Assembly: GCA_000437755.1 (NCBI GenBank)
Contig: FR900145.1
Coordinates: 51,871 to 115,870, forward strand
DNA from: Roseburia sp. CAG:303
GTDB taxonomy: Bacteria; Bacillota; Clostridia; Lachnospirales; Lachnospiraceae
Length of the DNA: 64,000 nucleotides
Reading direction: 5' to 3'
Below, in pieces: positions 8,701 through 17,504 of the stretch. Each line of letters begins with the position of its first letter. The first letter of the stretch is position 1. The notes under the pieces were generated by a model that saw only the letters and a program-made list of their open reading frames with translations, ran no database searches and was not told the DNA's origin. The position numbers and the translations under genes are program-made.

Positions 8701-10312
8701 ACATTCAACACCGGGTGTAAGCCTTATCTCCCCACCACCGCATCATGATATTTATTCGATCGAAGATTTGGCCCAGTTAATCTATGACTTGAAGAATGCC
8801 AATACTGCTGCCAGAATTTCTGTAAAACTGGTTTCGGAAGCTGGTGTCGGTACGGTAGCAGCCGGTGTTGCAAAAGCAGGTGCACAGGTTATCCTTATCT
8901 CCGGATATGATGGCGGTACGGGTGCTGCACCAAGAAACTCCATCTACAATGCAGGACTTCCATGGGAACTCGGACTTGCAGAAGCACACCAGACCCTGAT
9001 TATGAATGATCTGAGAAATAAAGTCGTGCTTGAGACAGACGGAAAGCTGATGAGCGGTCGTGACGTTGTGATTGCGGCTATGCTCGGAGCAGAAGAATTC
9101 GGTTTTGCAACTGCTCCGCTTGTAACCATGGGATGTGTCATGATGAGAGTATGTAACCTGGATACCTGTCCGGTCGGCGTGGCAACACAGAATCCGGAGC
9201 TGCGTAAGAGATTCCGGGGAAAACCAGAGTATGTCATCAACTTTATGAAGTTTATCGCAGAAGAAGTAAGAGAATACATGGCAAAACTGGGTGTTAAGAC
9301 CGTGGATGAACTGGTAGGACGTGCGGATCTCTTAAAGAGAAGGGATAATATTACCGGACGTGCTGCAAATGTAGATTTATCCAATATCTTAAATACCGAT
9401 TTCTGTAAAGAAAAGATTTGCTATCATGAGAAGAATCTGTATAACTTTGAACTCGAGAAGACACTGGATGAAAAGGTACTGGTAAAGAAATTTGCGAAGG
9501 CACTGGACGACAGACAGAAGCGCAGTATAGAAGTGGATGTAACCAATACGGATCGTTCCTTCGGAACAATCTTTGGTTCAGAGATTACAAAGAAATATCC
9601 GGAAGGACTCGAAGAAGATACCTTTACCATTAAGGGTAATGGTGCCGGCGGACAGAGTTTCGGTGCATTTATCCCGAAAGGACTTACTCTGGAACTGGTC
9701 GGGGACAGCAACGATTACTTCGGAAAAGGACTTTCTGGCGGAAAACTGATTGTATATCCGCCAAAGGGCTCCACCTTCAAAGAAAGTGAGAATATCATTA
9801 TCGGCAACGTGGCATTGTATGGTGCAACCAGCGGTAAAGCATTTATCAATGGTGTGGCAGGAGAGAGATTCTGTGTGCGTAACTCCGGTGCAACTGCGGT
9901 TGTAGAAGGGGTGGGTGAACACGGATGCGAGTACATGACAGGCGGATGTGTTGTAATCCTGGGTACAGTAGGAAAGAACTTTGCAGCCGGAATGAGCGGC
10001 GGTATCGCTTATGTGCTGGATGAACAGAGCGACCTGTATACAAAGATGAATAAAGAACTGGTATTTATGAGAGAAGTAACAGATAAATACGATGTATTAG
10101 AATTAAAGACCATGATTCAGGAACATGTGGCATATACCAATTCTGCAAGAGGAAAAGAAGTCCTTGATAATTTTGGGGAATATCTTCCAAAATTCAAGAA
10201 GATTATGTCTTACGATTATGCAACCATGTTAAAGAAGATTGTCCAGATGGAAGAAAAAGGACTCAGCAGTGAACAGGCAAAGATAGAAGCATTCTATGCA
10301 ATCGCGAAATAA
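5789..10312 (+). CDS. gltB: Glutamate synthase, large (alpha) subunit
   Basis: 1507 residues, the usual size for GltB. It makes glutamate from glutamine and 2-oxoglutarate together with the small subunit. Residues 1-430 form the class-II glutamine amidotransferase domain; the catalytic cysteine is Cys18 in HDNCGIGAIVN, meaning a short propeptide must be removed. The central domain and the FMN-binding synthase barrel follow, with GAMSYGSISKEAHETLA and GYDGGTGAAPRNS. The 3Fe-4S cluster cysteines lie in CVMMRVCNLDTCPVGVATQ. The C-terminal beta-helix (GXGXG) domain starts near residue 1260 with GNGAGGQSFGAF. Start has GGAGG (5777-5781). It is followed after 12 bases by gltD with GGAGGA between. 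Confidence 0.97.
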   Translation: MQQKANGLYDPRFEHDNCGIGAIVNIKGNKDHEAVEGALGIVEHLEHRAGKDAEGKTGDGVGILLQISHKFFKKVADSLGISLGNEREYGVGMFFFPQDELQRKQAMKMFEIIVKKEGLEFLGWRQVPTHPDVLGHKAVEVMPCIIQAFIRKPAKVNAGIDFDRKLYVARRVFEQSNEDTYVVSLSSRTIVYKGMFLVGQLRTFFSDLQDPDYESAIAIVHSRFSTNTQPSWMRAHPNRLLVHNGEINTIRGNVDKMIAREETMHTSCLADEINKVIPVINAEGSDSARLDNMLEFMVMSGMDLPLAVMIAIPEPWDNNLNISQAKRDFYQYYATMMEPWDGPASILFSDGDVMGAVLDRNGLRPSRYMITTDDKLILSSEVGVLDIDPAKIVVKERLRPGKMLLVDTVQGRVIDDEELKEKYAKRQPYGEWLDANIVKLQDLKIPNKRVEEYSKEELQKLQKSFGYTYEDVKTSILPMALTGTEQISAMGNDTPLAVLSDRNQPLFNYFKQLFAQVTNPPIDAIREEVVTSTTVYVGSEGNILEESPENCKVLRVNNPILTSTDLLKIKNMKVDGFKVAVIPIIYYKNTSLKKAIDHVFLEADRAHKDGANILILSDRGVDENHVAIPSLLAVSALHQHLVVTKKRTSLAIILESGEPREVHHFATLLGYGACAINPYLAQDSIRELIDENLLDKDYYAAVNDYNSAILHGIVKIASKMGISTIQSYQGSQIFEAIGINKEVIDTYFTNTVSRIGGISLKDIESDVNKLHSKAFDPLDLGVDYTLDSEGTHKFRSGKTEHLYNPKTIHLLQESTRTGNYDLFKEYTKEVDAEGQDVNLRGLMDFNYPKKSIPLDQVESIDSIVRRFKTGAMSYGSISKEAHETLAIAMNTLHGRSNSGEGGEDLERLTVGPDGLNRCSAIKQVASGRFGVTSRYLVSANEIQIKMAQGAKPGEGGHLPGKKVYPWIAKTRHSTPGVSLISPPPHHDIYSIEDLAQLIYDLKNANTAARISVKLVSEAGVGTVAAGVAKAGAQVILISGYDGGTGAAPRNSIYNAGLPWELGLAEAHQTLIMNDLRNKVVLETDGKLMSGRDVVIAAMLGAEEFGFATAPLVTMGCVMMRVCNLDTCPVGVATQNPELRKRFRGKPEYVINFMKFIAEEVREYMAKLGVKTVDELVGRADLLKRRDNITGRAANVDLSNILNTDFCKEKICYHEKNLYNFELEKTLDEKVLVKKFAKALDDRQKRSIEVDVTNTDRSFGTIFGSEITKKYPEGLEEDTFTIKGNGAGGQSFGAFIPKGLTLELVGDSNDYFGKGLSGGKLIVYPPKGSTFKESENIIIGNVALYGATSGKAFINGVAGERFCVRNSGATAVVEGVGEHGCEYMTGGCVVILGTVGKNFAAGMSGGIAYVLDEQSDLYTKMNKELVFMREVTDKYDVLELKTMIQEHVAYTNSARGKEVLDNFGEYLPKFKKIMSYDYATMLKKIVQMEEKGLSSEQAKIEAFYAIAK

Positions 10313-10324
10313 GGAGGAACTAAG

Positions 10325-11812
10325 ATGGGAAAGCCAACCGGATTTTTAGAATATGAGCGTGAAACAAGTACAGCTGTTTCGCCATTAGAAAGAATTAAAA
10401 ACTTTAACGAGTTCCATACTCCTTTATCACAGGAAGAACAGCAGATACAGGCTGCCAGATGTATGGAATGTGGGGTACCGTTCTGTCAGGCAGGTATGAT
10501 GCTGCCGGGTGGTGCATCCGGATGTCCGCTGAACAACCTGGTGCCGGAATGGAATGACTTAATCTACAATGGAAACTGGGAAGAAGCCTACTACCGTCTG
10601 AAAAAGACGAATAACTTCCCGGAGTTTACTTCCAGAGTGTGTCCGGCGCTTTGCGAAGCAGCCTGCACCTGCGGGCTGAACGGACAATCCGTCACGACAA
10701 AGGAAAATGAACACGGCATTATTGAAAATGCTTATGAAAAAGGATATGCACGTGCCAAAGTGCCAGCAGTCAGAACCGGAAAGAAGATAGCGGTCATAGG
10801 TTCCGGTCCTTCCGGACTGGCGGCTGCAGATACTCTGAACCAGAGAGGACACAGTGTAACGGTATATGAGCGTTCCGACAGGATTGGCGGACTGCTTATG
10901 TATGGAATTCCGAATATGAAGCTGGAAAAATGGGTGATAGACCGTAAGGTTGCCATTATGAAAGAAGAAGGTGTGGAATTTGTCACGGGTGTTAATGTCG
11001 GAGAGGATAGGAAAGCAACAGAACTGCTGAAAAACTACGACCGTATTATCCTTGCCTGCGGTGCATCAAATCCGAGAGATATCAAAGCTCCGGGCAGAGA
11101 GGCAAAAGGAATTTATTTCGCTGTAGACTTCCTGAAATCCACAACCAAGGCATTGCTGGACAATGGTCTGAAAGATGGCACTTATATTTCTGCAAAGGGA
11201 AAGAAAGTCATGGTAATCGGCGGCGGTGATACCGGAAATGACTGTGTCGGAACATCCATCCGCCATGGCTGCACCAGTGTGGTACAGGTAGAAATGATGC
11301 CAAAACTTCCGACGGAGCGTGCAGAGAGCAATCCGTGGCCGCAGTGGCCGCGTGTCTTAAAGACCGATTATGGCCAGGAAGAAGCCATTGCAAAATTCGG
11401 CCATGACCCGAGAATTTACCAGACAACGGTCAAAGAGTTTATCGCAGACAAGAAGGGGAATCTGACCAAGGTAAAACTGGTAAAATTAGAGTCCAAAAAG
11501 GATGAAGCAACCGGAAGAATGACGATGGCAGAAGTTGCCGGAAGCGAATATGTGGTGGACTGCGACCTTGTCCTGATAGCAGCAGGATTTTTAGGAAGCC
11601 AGGATTATGTCACAAAGGCATTTAAAGTAGAAACAAATGAGCGTTCCAATGTAAAGACAGAGGCAGGAAAATACGAGACAAACGTAAAGAATGTATTTAC
11701 TGCAGGCGATATGCACAGAGGACAGTCTCTTGTGGTATGGGCAATCAAAGAGGGCAGGGAAGCTGCAAAGGCAGTGGATATCAGTCTGATGGGTTATACC
11801 AATATCAATTAG
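10325..11812 (+). CDS. gltD: Glutamate synthase, small (beta) subunit
   Basis: 495 residues. It is the FAD flavoprotein that passes electrons from NADPH to GltB through iron-sulfur clusters. The N-terminal cluster region has CMECGVPFCQAG and CPLNNLVPEW, then CPALCEAACTCGLN. The FAD-binding motif is GSGPSGLAAADTL near residue 158. The NAD(P)H-binding motif is GGGDTGNDCVG near residue 300. The C-terminal FAD contact is TAGDMHRGQSLVVWAI. Immediately downstream of gltB in the same operon, followed by a terminator. Confidence 0.97.
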   Translation: MGKPTGFLEYERETSTAVSPLERIKNFNEFHTPLSQEEQQIQAARCMECGVPFCQAGMMLPGGASGCPLNNLVPEWNDLIYNGNWEEAYYRLKKTNNFPEFTSRVCPALCEAACTCGLNGQSVTTKENEHGIIENAYEKGYARAKVPAVRTGKKIAVIGSGPSGLAAADTLNQRGHSVTVYERSDRIGGLLMYGIPNMKLEKWVIDRKVAIMKEEGVEFVTGVNVGEDRKATELLKNYDRIILACGASNPRDIKAPGREAKGIYFAVDFLKSTTKALLDNGLKDGTYISAKGKKVMVIGGGDTGNDCVGTSIRHGCTSVVQVEMMPKLPTERAESNPWPQWPRVLKTDYGQEEAIAKFGHDPRIYQTTVKEFIADKKGNLTKVKLVKLESKKDEATGRMTMAEVAGSEYVVDCDLVLIAAGFLGSQDYVTKAFKVETNERSNVKTEAGKYETNVKNVFTAGDMHRGQSLVVWAIKEGREAAKAVDISLMGYTNIN

Positions 11813-11822
11813 AAAAACTGCG

Positions 11823-11859
11823 GGCAGATGGCGGAAAAAATCCGGCTGTCTGCCTTTTT
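11823..11859 (+). terminator. gltBD operon terminator
   Basis: Imperfect stem GGCAGA...GGA / TCC...TCTGCC followed by TTTTTC. Confidence 0.75.
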
Positions 11860-11957
11860 CTATTATTATAATAGGAACAAAAATTCGCAGTTTAATTCAT
11901 TATACGAAGAAAACAGTGCTATTATGGGAAAATTCTGCTGAAACTATAAGAGAGTTA

Positions 11958-11986
11958 TTGACAGAACTACAAAGTTATATTATGAT
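11958..11986 (+). promoter_or_regulatory. Sigma-A promoter of the sugar transferase gene
   Basis: TTGACA at 11958-11963, 17-bp spacer, TATGAT at 11981-11986, 43 bases before the start codon at 12030. Confidence 0.75.
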
Positions 11987-12029
11987 GATATAGTTAGAAA
12001 ATAATAATAAGATGGGATGATTTTAGAAA

Positions 12030-13451
12030 ATGTACAAGAGAGAATCAGGAAGCTGGTTAAAGCATGGTGATTTTATTATACTGGATATTCTGTGTATACA
12101 GATCGCCCTGCTGGTGGCATATATGTTCCGGAATGGATTTGAATTTCCGTGGAAAAATGACACCTATCAGCAGATGGCATTTATTTTGACCATTATGGAT
12201 ATTGTGGTCGTTTTTTTTATGCAAAGTTATAAAGGAATTCTGAGAAGGGGATATTTCCGGGAATTTAAAGAAACTTTACTTCATGTATCAGCAACCATCA
12301 CGGGTTTTATATTGTTCAATTTTATAACAAAGTCGGGACAGCAGTATTCCAGAATGGTGGTTGTACTGATGTGGGAAATAGCCATTATCCTGTGTTATAT
12401 GATAAGGGTATGGAGAAAGAAAGTTTTAAAAAGCCGGGCGGCTCTGACACAGAAGGGAAAAAAGGCTCTGGTAATTCTTTCAGACTATGCCATGGCGGAA
12501 ACCTTTGCGGGCAGAATCAGTAAGAATAATTACAGTGACAGGAAGCTTGCAGGTATCATAGTAACGGACAGAGATTTGACAGGACAGACGATAAAGGGGA
12601 TTCCTGTTGTAGCGGATCGGAAAAATGCCGTGAATTACCTCTGTCAGAACTGGGTGGATGAGGTCATTACCTGTTATAATAACAACGAAGATGTGATCAA
12701 TCCGATTCTTGAGGATTGCAGGGAAATGGGAATTACCGTCCACATTGCACTGACAAAATGTGGAATAGAAGGTGCAAAGAGGAGAATAGAAAACGTGGGC
12801 GGATATACAGTGGTAACGAATTATATTACCTCGGCAAGCAACAGGCAGATCTTCCTCAAACGGCTGATGGATATCTGCGGTGGTATCGTCGGATGTCTTA
12901 TTACCCTGATACTATTCCTGTTTGTTGCACCTGCAATCTACATCAAATCTCCCGGACCGATCTTCTTTTCCCAGATTCGTGTAGGAAAAAACGGAAAGAA
13001 ATTCCGGATTTATAAATTCCGTAGTATGTATATGGATGCTGAAGAGCGCAAAAAAGAGCTGATGAAGCAGAACAAAGTAAAAGACGGTATGATGTTTAAA
13101 ATGGATCATGACCCGCGCATTATCAAGGGAGTGGGGAATTTTATCCGGAAAACCTCGATCGATGAATTTCCACAGTTCTTCAATGTTTTAAAAGGTGATA
13201 TGAGCCTTGTGGGAACAAGACCGCCGACGGTGGACGAATGGGAGAAATACAATAAGCATCACAGAAGAAGAATGGCGATTAAGCCGGGACTGACCGGTAT
13301 GTGGCAGATCAGTGGCAGGAGCAGCATTACGGACTTTGATGAGGTTGTTGCACTGGATACAAAATACATAGCAGAATGGAATATCGGACTCGACATTAAG
13401 ATCTTATTTAAGACGGTCGGAGTTATATTTACAGGAAAAGGATCGCAGTAA
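12030..13451 (+). CDS. Polyprenyl-phosphate sugar phosphotransferase, initiating enzyme of exopolysaccharide synthesis
   Basis: 473 residues of the WcaJ/CpsE class. It transfers a sugar-1-phosphate from a UDP-sugar to undecaprenyl phosphate, starting a repeat unit of capsule or exopolysaccharide. Four hydrophobic segments are followed by a cytoplasmic CoA-binding-like domain (about residues 140-260). A membrane segment at about 285-305 leads into the catalytic bacterial sugar transferase domain, with KSPGPIFFSQIRVGKNGK, YKFRSMYMDAEE, SIDEFPQFFNVLKGDMSLVGTRPP and KPGLTGMWQISGRS. The start at 12030 has only a weak Shine-Dalgarno sequence (GGGATGA). It is a single gene with its own promoter and terminator, not linked to a polysaccharide cluster. 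The UDP-galactopyranose mutase and GT2 genes near 58-60 kb may supply the same pathway. Confidence 0.9.
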   Translation: MYKRESGSWLKHGDFIILDILCIQIALLVAYMFRNGFEFPWKNDTYQQMAFILTIMDIVVVFFMQSYKGILRRGYFREFKETLLHVSATITGFILFNFITKSGQQYSRMVVVLMWEIAIILCYMIRVWRKKVLKSRAALTQKGKKALVILSDYAMAETFAGRISKNNYSDRKLAGIIVTDRDLTGQTIKGIPVVADRKNAVNYLCQNWVDEVITCYNNNEDVINPILEDCREMGITVHIALTKCGIEGAKRRIENVGGYTVVTNYITSASNRQIFLKRLMDICGGIVGCLITLILFLFVAPAIYIKSPGPIFFSQIRVGKNGKKFRIYKFRSMYMDAEERKKELMKQNKVKDGMMFKMDHDPRIIKGVGNFIRKTSIDEFPQFFNVLKGDMSLVGTRPPTVDEWEKYNKHHRRRMAIKPGLTGMWQISGRSSITDFDEVVALDTKYIAEWNIGLDIKILFKTVGVIFTGKGSQ

Positions 13452-13463
13452 TGCGGTCCTTTT
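13436..13463 (+). terminator. Terminator overlapping the sugar transferase stop codon
   Basis: 12-bp stem AAAAGGATCGCA / TGCGGTCCTTTT (one G-T pair) with a GTAA loop that contains part of the stop codon; T-run in the right arm. The rest of the gap up to 13705 is AT-rich with no gene seen. Confidence 0.8.
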
Positions 13464-13705
13464 GATATTGCAGACGATGTGAGGAGAGTATACAAGTCCA
13501 ATGGCAGAATGTAAAAATGGAGTTTTGATGAAAAAATAGTAAGGCAGTGTGAAAAAATAATAAAATTACAGAAGAAAACCACCTGGAAACTTCCTGAAAG
13601 TGTAAGGATGGGTGACTGAAAATGCCACAAATACGGCATTTATACAAAGTGAACAAAAGAATATAAAAAAATGGCTGATATATGAAAAAAATGTGAATAA
13701 AAAGG

Positions 13706-13734
13706 TTGACAAAATTATCATTGAGAGTTATTAT
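13706..13734 (+). promoter_or_regulatory. Promoter of the first surface-protein gene
   Basis: TTGACA at 13706-13711, 17-bp spacer, TATTAT at 13729-13734 (a TATAAT follows at 13732-13737 with a less favourable 20-bp spacing). Confidence 0.7.
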
Positions 13735-13801
13735 AATGCTTGTAAAAAATAAAGGTTACCCAAAAGGGGAACGAATATTTAAAATGGAGGTATTTCTTAT
13801 T

Positions 13802-14644
13802 ATGAAGAAGAAATTTTTTGCAGTAGCAATGGCTACAACAATGGCACTTTCAACAGCTATGTCAGCTTCAGCTGCAACAGTAGAAGGTGCTTGGTGGGCA
13901 CAGTGGACAGAAGGATATGAGTTAGCTGATGGTGCAACTCTTGAATTTGATGTTACTGTTAAAGGTGGAGATGCAGTATGGAACAACGTTGCAGCTGTAT
14001 TTGCAAATGCTAAGACAACAGGTACAAAGGCACCAGCTGATGAAGTTGGAAGCTCATACAAAGAATATGCTGTAGTCCGTGGTGATAACTGGGGCTGGGG
14101 CGGCGGAGATAACAAGTCCGTTGATGGTTCTGATATCACATACGAAGGCGGTATCGCTGATGAAGCTTTAGGCGGAGATGCTGGATTTGTCGCAATGATG
14201 AAAGATGCTAAGCTTGCTGTAACTATCACAAGAAGTGGTAATGATGTAACTTATACATATAAGGCAACAGGTGCAAACGGAAGTGCAACAACAAGAACAG
14301 CTAAATTCTCAGCAAATATGGGTAATGGATGCTATGTATTCTTTGTTCCTGATACATCAACAGTAACAGTTGACAAGAAGGCAGCAGCTGATGCAGGAAC
14401 AACAGCAGCAGCTGATACAAAGAAAGATAATAATGCAACAACAGCAGCTGCACCAGCAGATAAGAAAGATAATGCAGCAACAACAGCTGCAGCAGCAGAT
14501 AAGAAAGATAACACAGCTACAACAAAGGCAGCAACAAAGACATCTCCTAAGACAGGTGATGTAGCTCCTATCGCAGCATTAGGTGCAGTAGCAGTAGTAG
14601 CTTGCGCTGGTGTAGTAGTTTCTAGAAAGAAAGTTACAGAATAA
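13802..14644 (+). CDS. Secreted, sortase-anchored surface protein (paralogue 1 of 3)
   Basis: About 280 residues. Signal peptide of about 24 residues (MKKKFFAVAMATTMALSTAM, then SASA). One compact domain of roughly 160 residues follows, rich in Gly, Asp and Trp (WWAQW, RGDNWGWGGGDN) and without cysteine except one near its end. Next comes a low-complexity Ala/Thr/Asp/Lys linker with repeated KKDN and ATTAAA units (about residues 190-245). The end is SPKTGD, a hydrophobic segment and a basic tail (SRKKVTE), the layout of a sortase sorting signal. The domain looks like a carbohydrate-binding beta-sandwich (inference). ATG at 13802 is chosen because it gives a proper signal peptide; GGAGG is at 13786-13790. 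Codon choice (GCT, ACA, GGT) suggests high expression. Its nearest relative is the next gene. Confidence 0.8.
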   Translation: MKKKFFAVAMATTMALSTAMSASAATVEGAWWAQWTEGYELADGATLEFDVTVKGGDAVWNNVAAVFANAKTTGTKAPADEVGSSYKEYAVVRGDNWGWGGGDNKSVDGSDITYEGGIADEALGGDAGFVAMMKDAKLAVTITRSGNDVTYTYKATGANGSATTRTAKFSANMGNGCYVFFVPDTSTVTVDKKAAADAGTTAAADTKKDNNATTAAAPADKKDNAATTAAAADKKDNTATTKAATKTSPKTGDVAPIAALGAVAVVACAGVVVSRKKVTE

Positions 14645-14680
14645 TTTAACATAGTATAGAAACAATACTTAAGCAATGAT

Positions 14681-14717
14681 AATTGAAGAGAAGTACGCAC
14701 TGTACTTCTCTTTAATT
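14681..14717 (+). terminator. Terminator after surface protein 1
   Basis: Near-perfect 16-bp stem AATTGAAGAGAAGTAC / GTACTTCTCTTTAATT with a 5-base loop. No long T-run outside the stem, so read-through into the next gene is possible. Confidence 0.7.
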
Positions 14718-14829
14718 GCATATTGGAGAAAATTGGAAGATATTTTCACAATTCAGGAAAACCCGGGAGGTTTTTATATTAGAGTCATCAATATGGTGAA
14801 ATATACATTGATTTTAGGAGGAAAGTTAA

Positions 14830-16119
14830 ATGATGAAGAAGAAATTTTTTGCAGTAGCATTAGCTACAACAATGGCAGTTTCAACTGTTATGACAGCTTC
14901 AGCTGAAACTATTTCAGGTGCATGGTGGACATCATGGAGCCAGGGCTATGAAGTGGCAGATGGAGAAACTGTTGAGTTTGATATGGAACTCAAAGGTGGA
15001 GATGCAGTGTGGAACAATGTTGCGGCTGTATTTGTAAATGGTAAGACAACCGGTACAACAGCACCGGCAGATGAAGTAGCAGGATATAAGGAATACGCAG
15101 TAGTCCGTGGTGATAACTGGGGCTGGGGCGGTGGAGATAACAAAACCGTTGACGGCAATGACATTTCTTATCAGGGTGGAATCGCAGATTTAGGAGATGC
15201 AGATTTTATTGCAACAATGAAAGATGCACATCTTGAGGTAAGCGTTACCAGAGAAGGAAATGATATCGAATATACATACACAGCAATAGGTGCAAATGGA
15301 ATTGAAACAACTAGAACAGTAAACTTTACATCAGATCTGAGTGAAGGATGCTATGTATTCTTTGTTTCTGATGGTTCAACTGTAGATATTTCTCTTGTTG
15401 AAGAAGATCCTTCAGAAGATCCAACAGATGATACAAAGAAGGATGATACAACAGAAGCAACCACAAAGAAAGATGATGCTGCAAAGGAAACAACTACAAA
15501 GAAGGAAGAATCTACCACAAAGAAGGAAGAATCTACTACAGCTGCAACAAGTGTAAAGACTGAAGCTACAGCTACAGATGCTGCTAAGGCTGGTGCAACT
15601 GTAACAGGAACAAATGTACCAACAGGTGCAACTGTAACAGTAAACACTGTAACAGACAAAGATACACTTGCTAAAGTAGACAAGGCTGTAAAAGATACTT
15701 TAAGCAGCAAAGTAGGCAAGTATGCAGTATTAGACATTACTATGCTGGATGCAGCAGGTGCAAAGATTCAGCCTTTAAACAATGGCAATGTTCTTGTAAC
15801 TATCGATGTTCCTTCAACATTAGATGCAAACAAAGGACTTGTTGTATATCGTATGGAAGATAACGGAACTTTAACAGAGTTAAAGACATCTGTTGAAAAT
15901 GGTAAAGTTTCTTTTGAAACAAATCATTTCAGCACATACATCGTAGCAGAGAAAGCAGCCGTAGCAGAAGAAACAACTACAGCAGCTGCTGCAAAAGAAA
16001 CAACTACAGCAAAGACAAATTCACCAAAGACAGGTGATACAGCTCCAGTTGCAGCTCTTATGGTTGTAGCATTAGGTGCTTGCGGTGCAGTTATCGCATC
16101 TAAGAAAAAGAATGCTTAA
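14830..16119 (+). CDS. Secreted, sortase-anchored surface protein (paralogue 2 of 3)
   Basis: 429 residues. Signal peptide and first domain are very similar to the protein at 13802 (shared GGDAVWNNVAAVF, YKEYAVVRGDNWGWGGGDNK, GCYVFFV). A Thr/Lys/Glu linker with repeated TTKKEES units follows, then a second domain of about 110 residues (TGTNVPTGATVTVNTV to ETNHFSTYIVAE) absent from paralogue 1. A second Thr-rich linker leads to SPKTGD, a hydrophobic segment and KKKNA. AGGAGG at 14816-14821 serves tandem ATG codons at 14830 and 14833. No clear promoter was found between the two genes. Probable role: wall-anchored glycan binding. The pairing with its neighbour points to a gene duplication followed by domain gain. 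Confidence 0.8.
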   Translation: MMKKKFFAVALATTMAVSTVMTASAETISGAWWTSWSQGYEVADGETVEFDMELKGGDAVWNNVAAVFVNGKTTGTTAPADEVAGYKEYAVVRGDNWGWGGGDNKTVDGNDISYQGGIADLGDADFIATMKDAHLEVSVTREGNDIEYTYTAIGANGIETTRTVNFTSDLSEGCYVFFVSDGSTVDISLVEEDPSEDPTDDTKKDDTTEATTKKDDAAKETTTKKEESTTKKEESTTAATSVKTEATATDAAKAGATVTGTNVPTGATVTVNTVTDKDTLAKVDKAVKDTLSSKVGKYAVLDITMLDAAGAKIQPLNNGNVLVTIDVPSTLDANKGLVVYRMEDNGTLTELKTSVENGKVSFETNHFSTYIVAEKAAVAEETTTAAAAKETTTAKTNSPKTGDTAPVAALMVVALGACGAVIASKKKNA

Positions 16120-16161
16120 TCAGCAGGAATTCTGATTCTGAAAAAGATAAAGGATAAATAG

Positions 16162-16195
16162 AAGCGGGAGAGAATTGCAGGATTCTCTCCTGCTT
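16162..16195 (+). terminator. Terminator after surface protein 2
   Basis: Stem AAGCGGGAGAGAAT / ATTCTCTCCTGCTT (one G-T pair), 6-base loop; T-run poor. Confidence 0.65.
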
Positions 16196-16232
16196 ATATG
16201 TTTGGGAAGTTCACAGAACTTTTTCTATCTTG

Positions 16233-16261
16233 TTGACGTTGCATAAAAAATGTGGTAGAAT
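16233..16261 (+). promoter_or_regulatory. Promoter of surface protein 3
   Basis: TTGACG at 16233-16238, 17-bp spacer, TAGAAT at 16256-16261; leader about 70 bases, ending in GGGAGG before the start at 16334. Confidence 0.65.
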
Positions 16262-16333
16262 AAATGCAAATTTATGAAAGGTTACATAAATTTATCATAT
16301 TTCAATAATATGTGAAAGGGAGGCTTTTTTATC

Positions 16334-17158
16334 ATGAAGAAAAGATTATTAACAGTAGCAGGAGCTACAGTATTAGCACTCAGCATGAGTGTATCTGCAT
16401 TCGCAGCAGATGTTGTAACAGAAGATAAGGATTATGGTACAGCTGGTAATGCAGTTGAAAACAAGACTGGCTGGGGTTCTAATCTGAACGGACAGTTTGC
16501 AATCGAAGATAATCAGAAGATTACATTTACTTTTGATTCCCAGAGCGCAGATACATCAAATGCAGTATTTGGATGGGTTGCAGAAATTACAGATAATGCA
16601 AGCTACTTTACAATTACACAGGGAGCTACCTGCTGGTTTGCACCGGACGGTTCACCTTGGAAGACGGGATATGATGCTGGTGATAATGGCTGGGATATTC
16701 AGAAGAGCTGGGCTGATGACGAAGCAAATGCATATGCAGAAGCTATGGCGGATGCAAAAGTAACTCTTGATGTTACAAGATCAGGAAACCAGATCATCTT
16801 TGAATCAAAAGCTACAGGATCTGATGGAAAAGAATATACACAGACAATTAAAGGAATCTTTAAGGAAGCGCCTACAGGAACATTATATCTTCAGGTTGGT
16901 TGTGACCATGGTTCCATGACATTATACAGTGCTAAATATTCAGAAGCCGGTAAGGTAGAACAGGCAACTGTAAAAGAAAAAGTAACCTTAAAACCAAACA
17001 TGAATGCAAACAAAGGTGTTGCAGGAAGCAATGACAGCACAAGCGAATCAAATGACAGCGATTCAAGCACAACAGTTATCGTTGTAGTTGTAGCGGTAGT
17101 ATTGGTTGTAGCTGTAGTAGCAGGTGTACTGGTAGCAACAAAGAAAAAGAATAACTAA
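16334..17158 (+). CDS. Secreted membrane-anchored surface protein (divergent paralogue 3 of 3)
   Basis: 274 residues. Signal peptide of about 24 residues (ends SAFA). An ectodomain of about 200 residues resembles paralogues 1 and 2 in layout and in scattered motifs (WGSNLNGQFAI, DAKVTLDVTRSGNQIIFESKATGSDG against the matching stretch VTRSGNDVTYTYKATGANG), with Trp-rich segments that may bind sugars. A Ser/Asn/Asp linker follows, then one long Val-rich membrane segment and TKKKNN. No SPKTG motif is seen, so it would stay membrane-anchored rather than wall-linked. It has its own promoter and terminator. Function is inferred from the two wall-anchored relatives and the transporter that follows. 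Confidence 0.75.
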   Translation: MKKRLLTVAGATVLALSMSVSAFAADVVTEDKDYGTAGNAVENKTGWGSNLNGQFAIEDNQKITFTFDSQSADTSNAVFGWVAEITDNASYFTITQGATCWFAPDGSPWKTGYDAGDNGWDIQKSWADDEANAYAEAMADAKVTLDVTRSGNQIIFESKATGSDGKEYTQTIKGIFKEAPTGTLYLQVGCDHGSMTLYSAKYSEAGKVEQATVKEKVTLKPNMNANKGVAGSNDSTSESNDSDSSTTVIVVVVAVVLVVAVVAGVLVATKKKNN

Positions 17159-17195
17159 CTAGAATATAAGACAGAATTATTATTGAATTATGATA

Positions 17196-17224
17196 AGAAA
17201 AGAGGCAGGTGATGCCTCTTTTCT
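17196..17224. terminator. Terminator after surface protein 3
   Basis: Perfect 12-bp stem AGAAAAGAGGCA / TGCCTCTTTTCT with a 5-base loop. Bases 17225-17500 are AT-rich and show no gene. Confidence 0.85.
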
Positions 17225-17504
17225 GGTTCTATGAGAAAATTAAAATATGAACAGATTTTGAATTTGTCTGGTTTTAATAGCATGGAAAATTTTCTATAGT
17301 AAAATTGCACAAAAACGGAAGCCTGATAAGAAAATGAGAAAAATGCAGAAAAAAGTAAAAAACGGGCTTTGATTATTGCGTGAAAGAACTGAAAAAAACA
17401 TGAGAATTGAGGAAAAACAGAAGAATAGGGAGAAAAGTAAATGATAAATTGTGTCGCTATTTGGCAAAAAGTATCATTATTTTGCAAAAATTCAAAATAA
17501 GATA

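Noticed and set aside
13706..13801. N-terminal extension of surface protein 1
   Set aside because: The extension covers the promoter boxes; ATG 13802 gives the same signal peptide start as paralogue 2.
17225..17500. A small gene or RNA in the gap before the transporter promoter
   Set aside because: AT-rich, short frames without ribosome-binding sites, and no conserved RNA pattern that I recognise.
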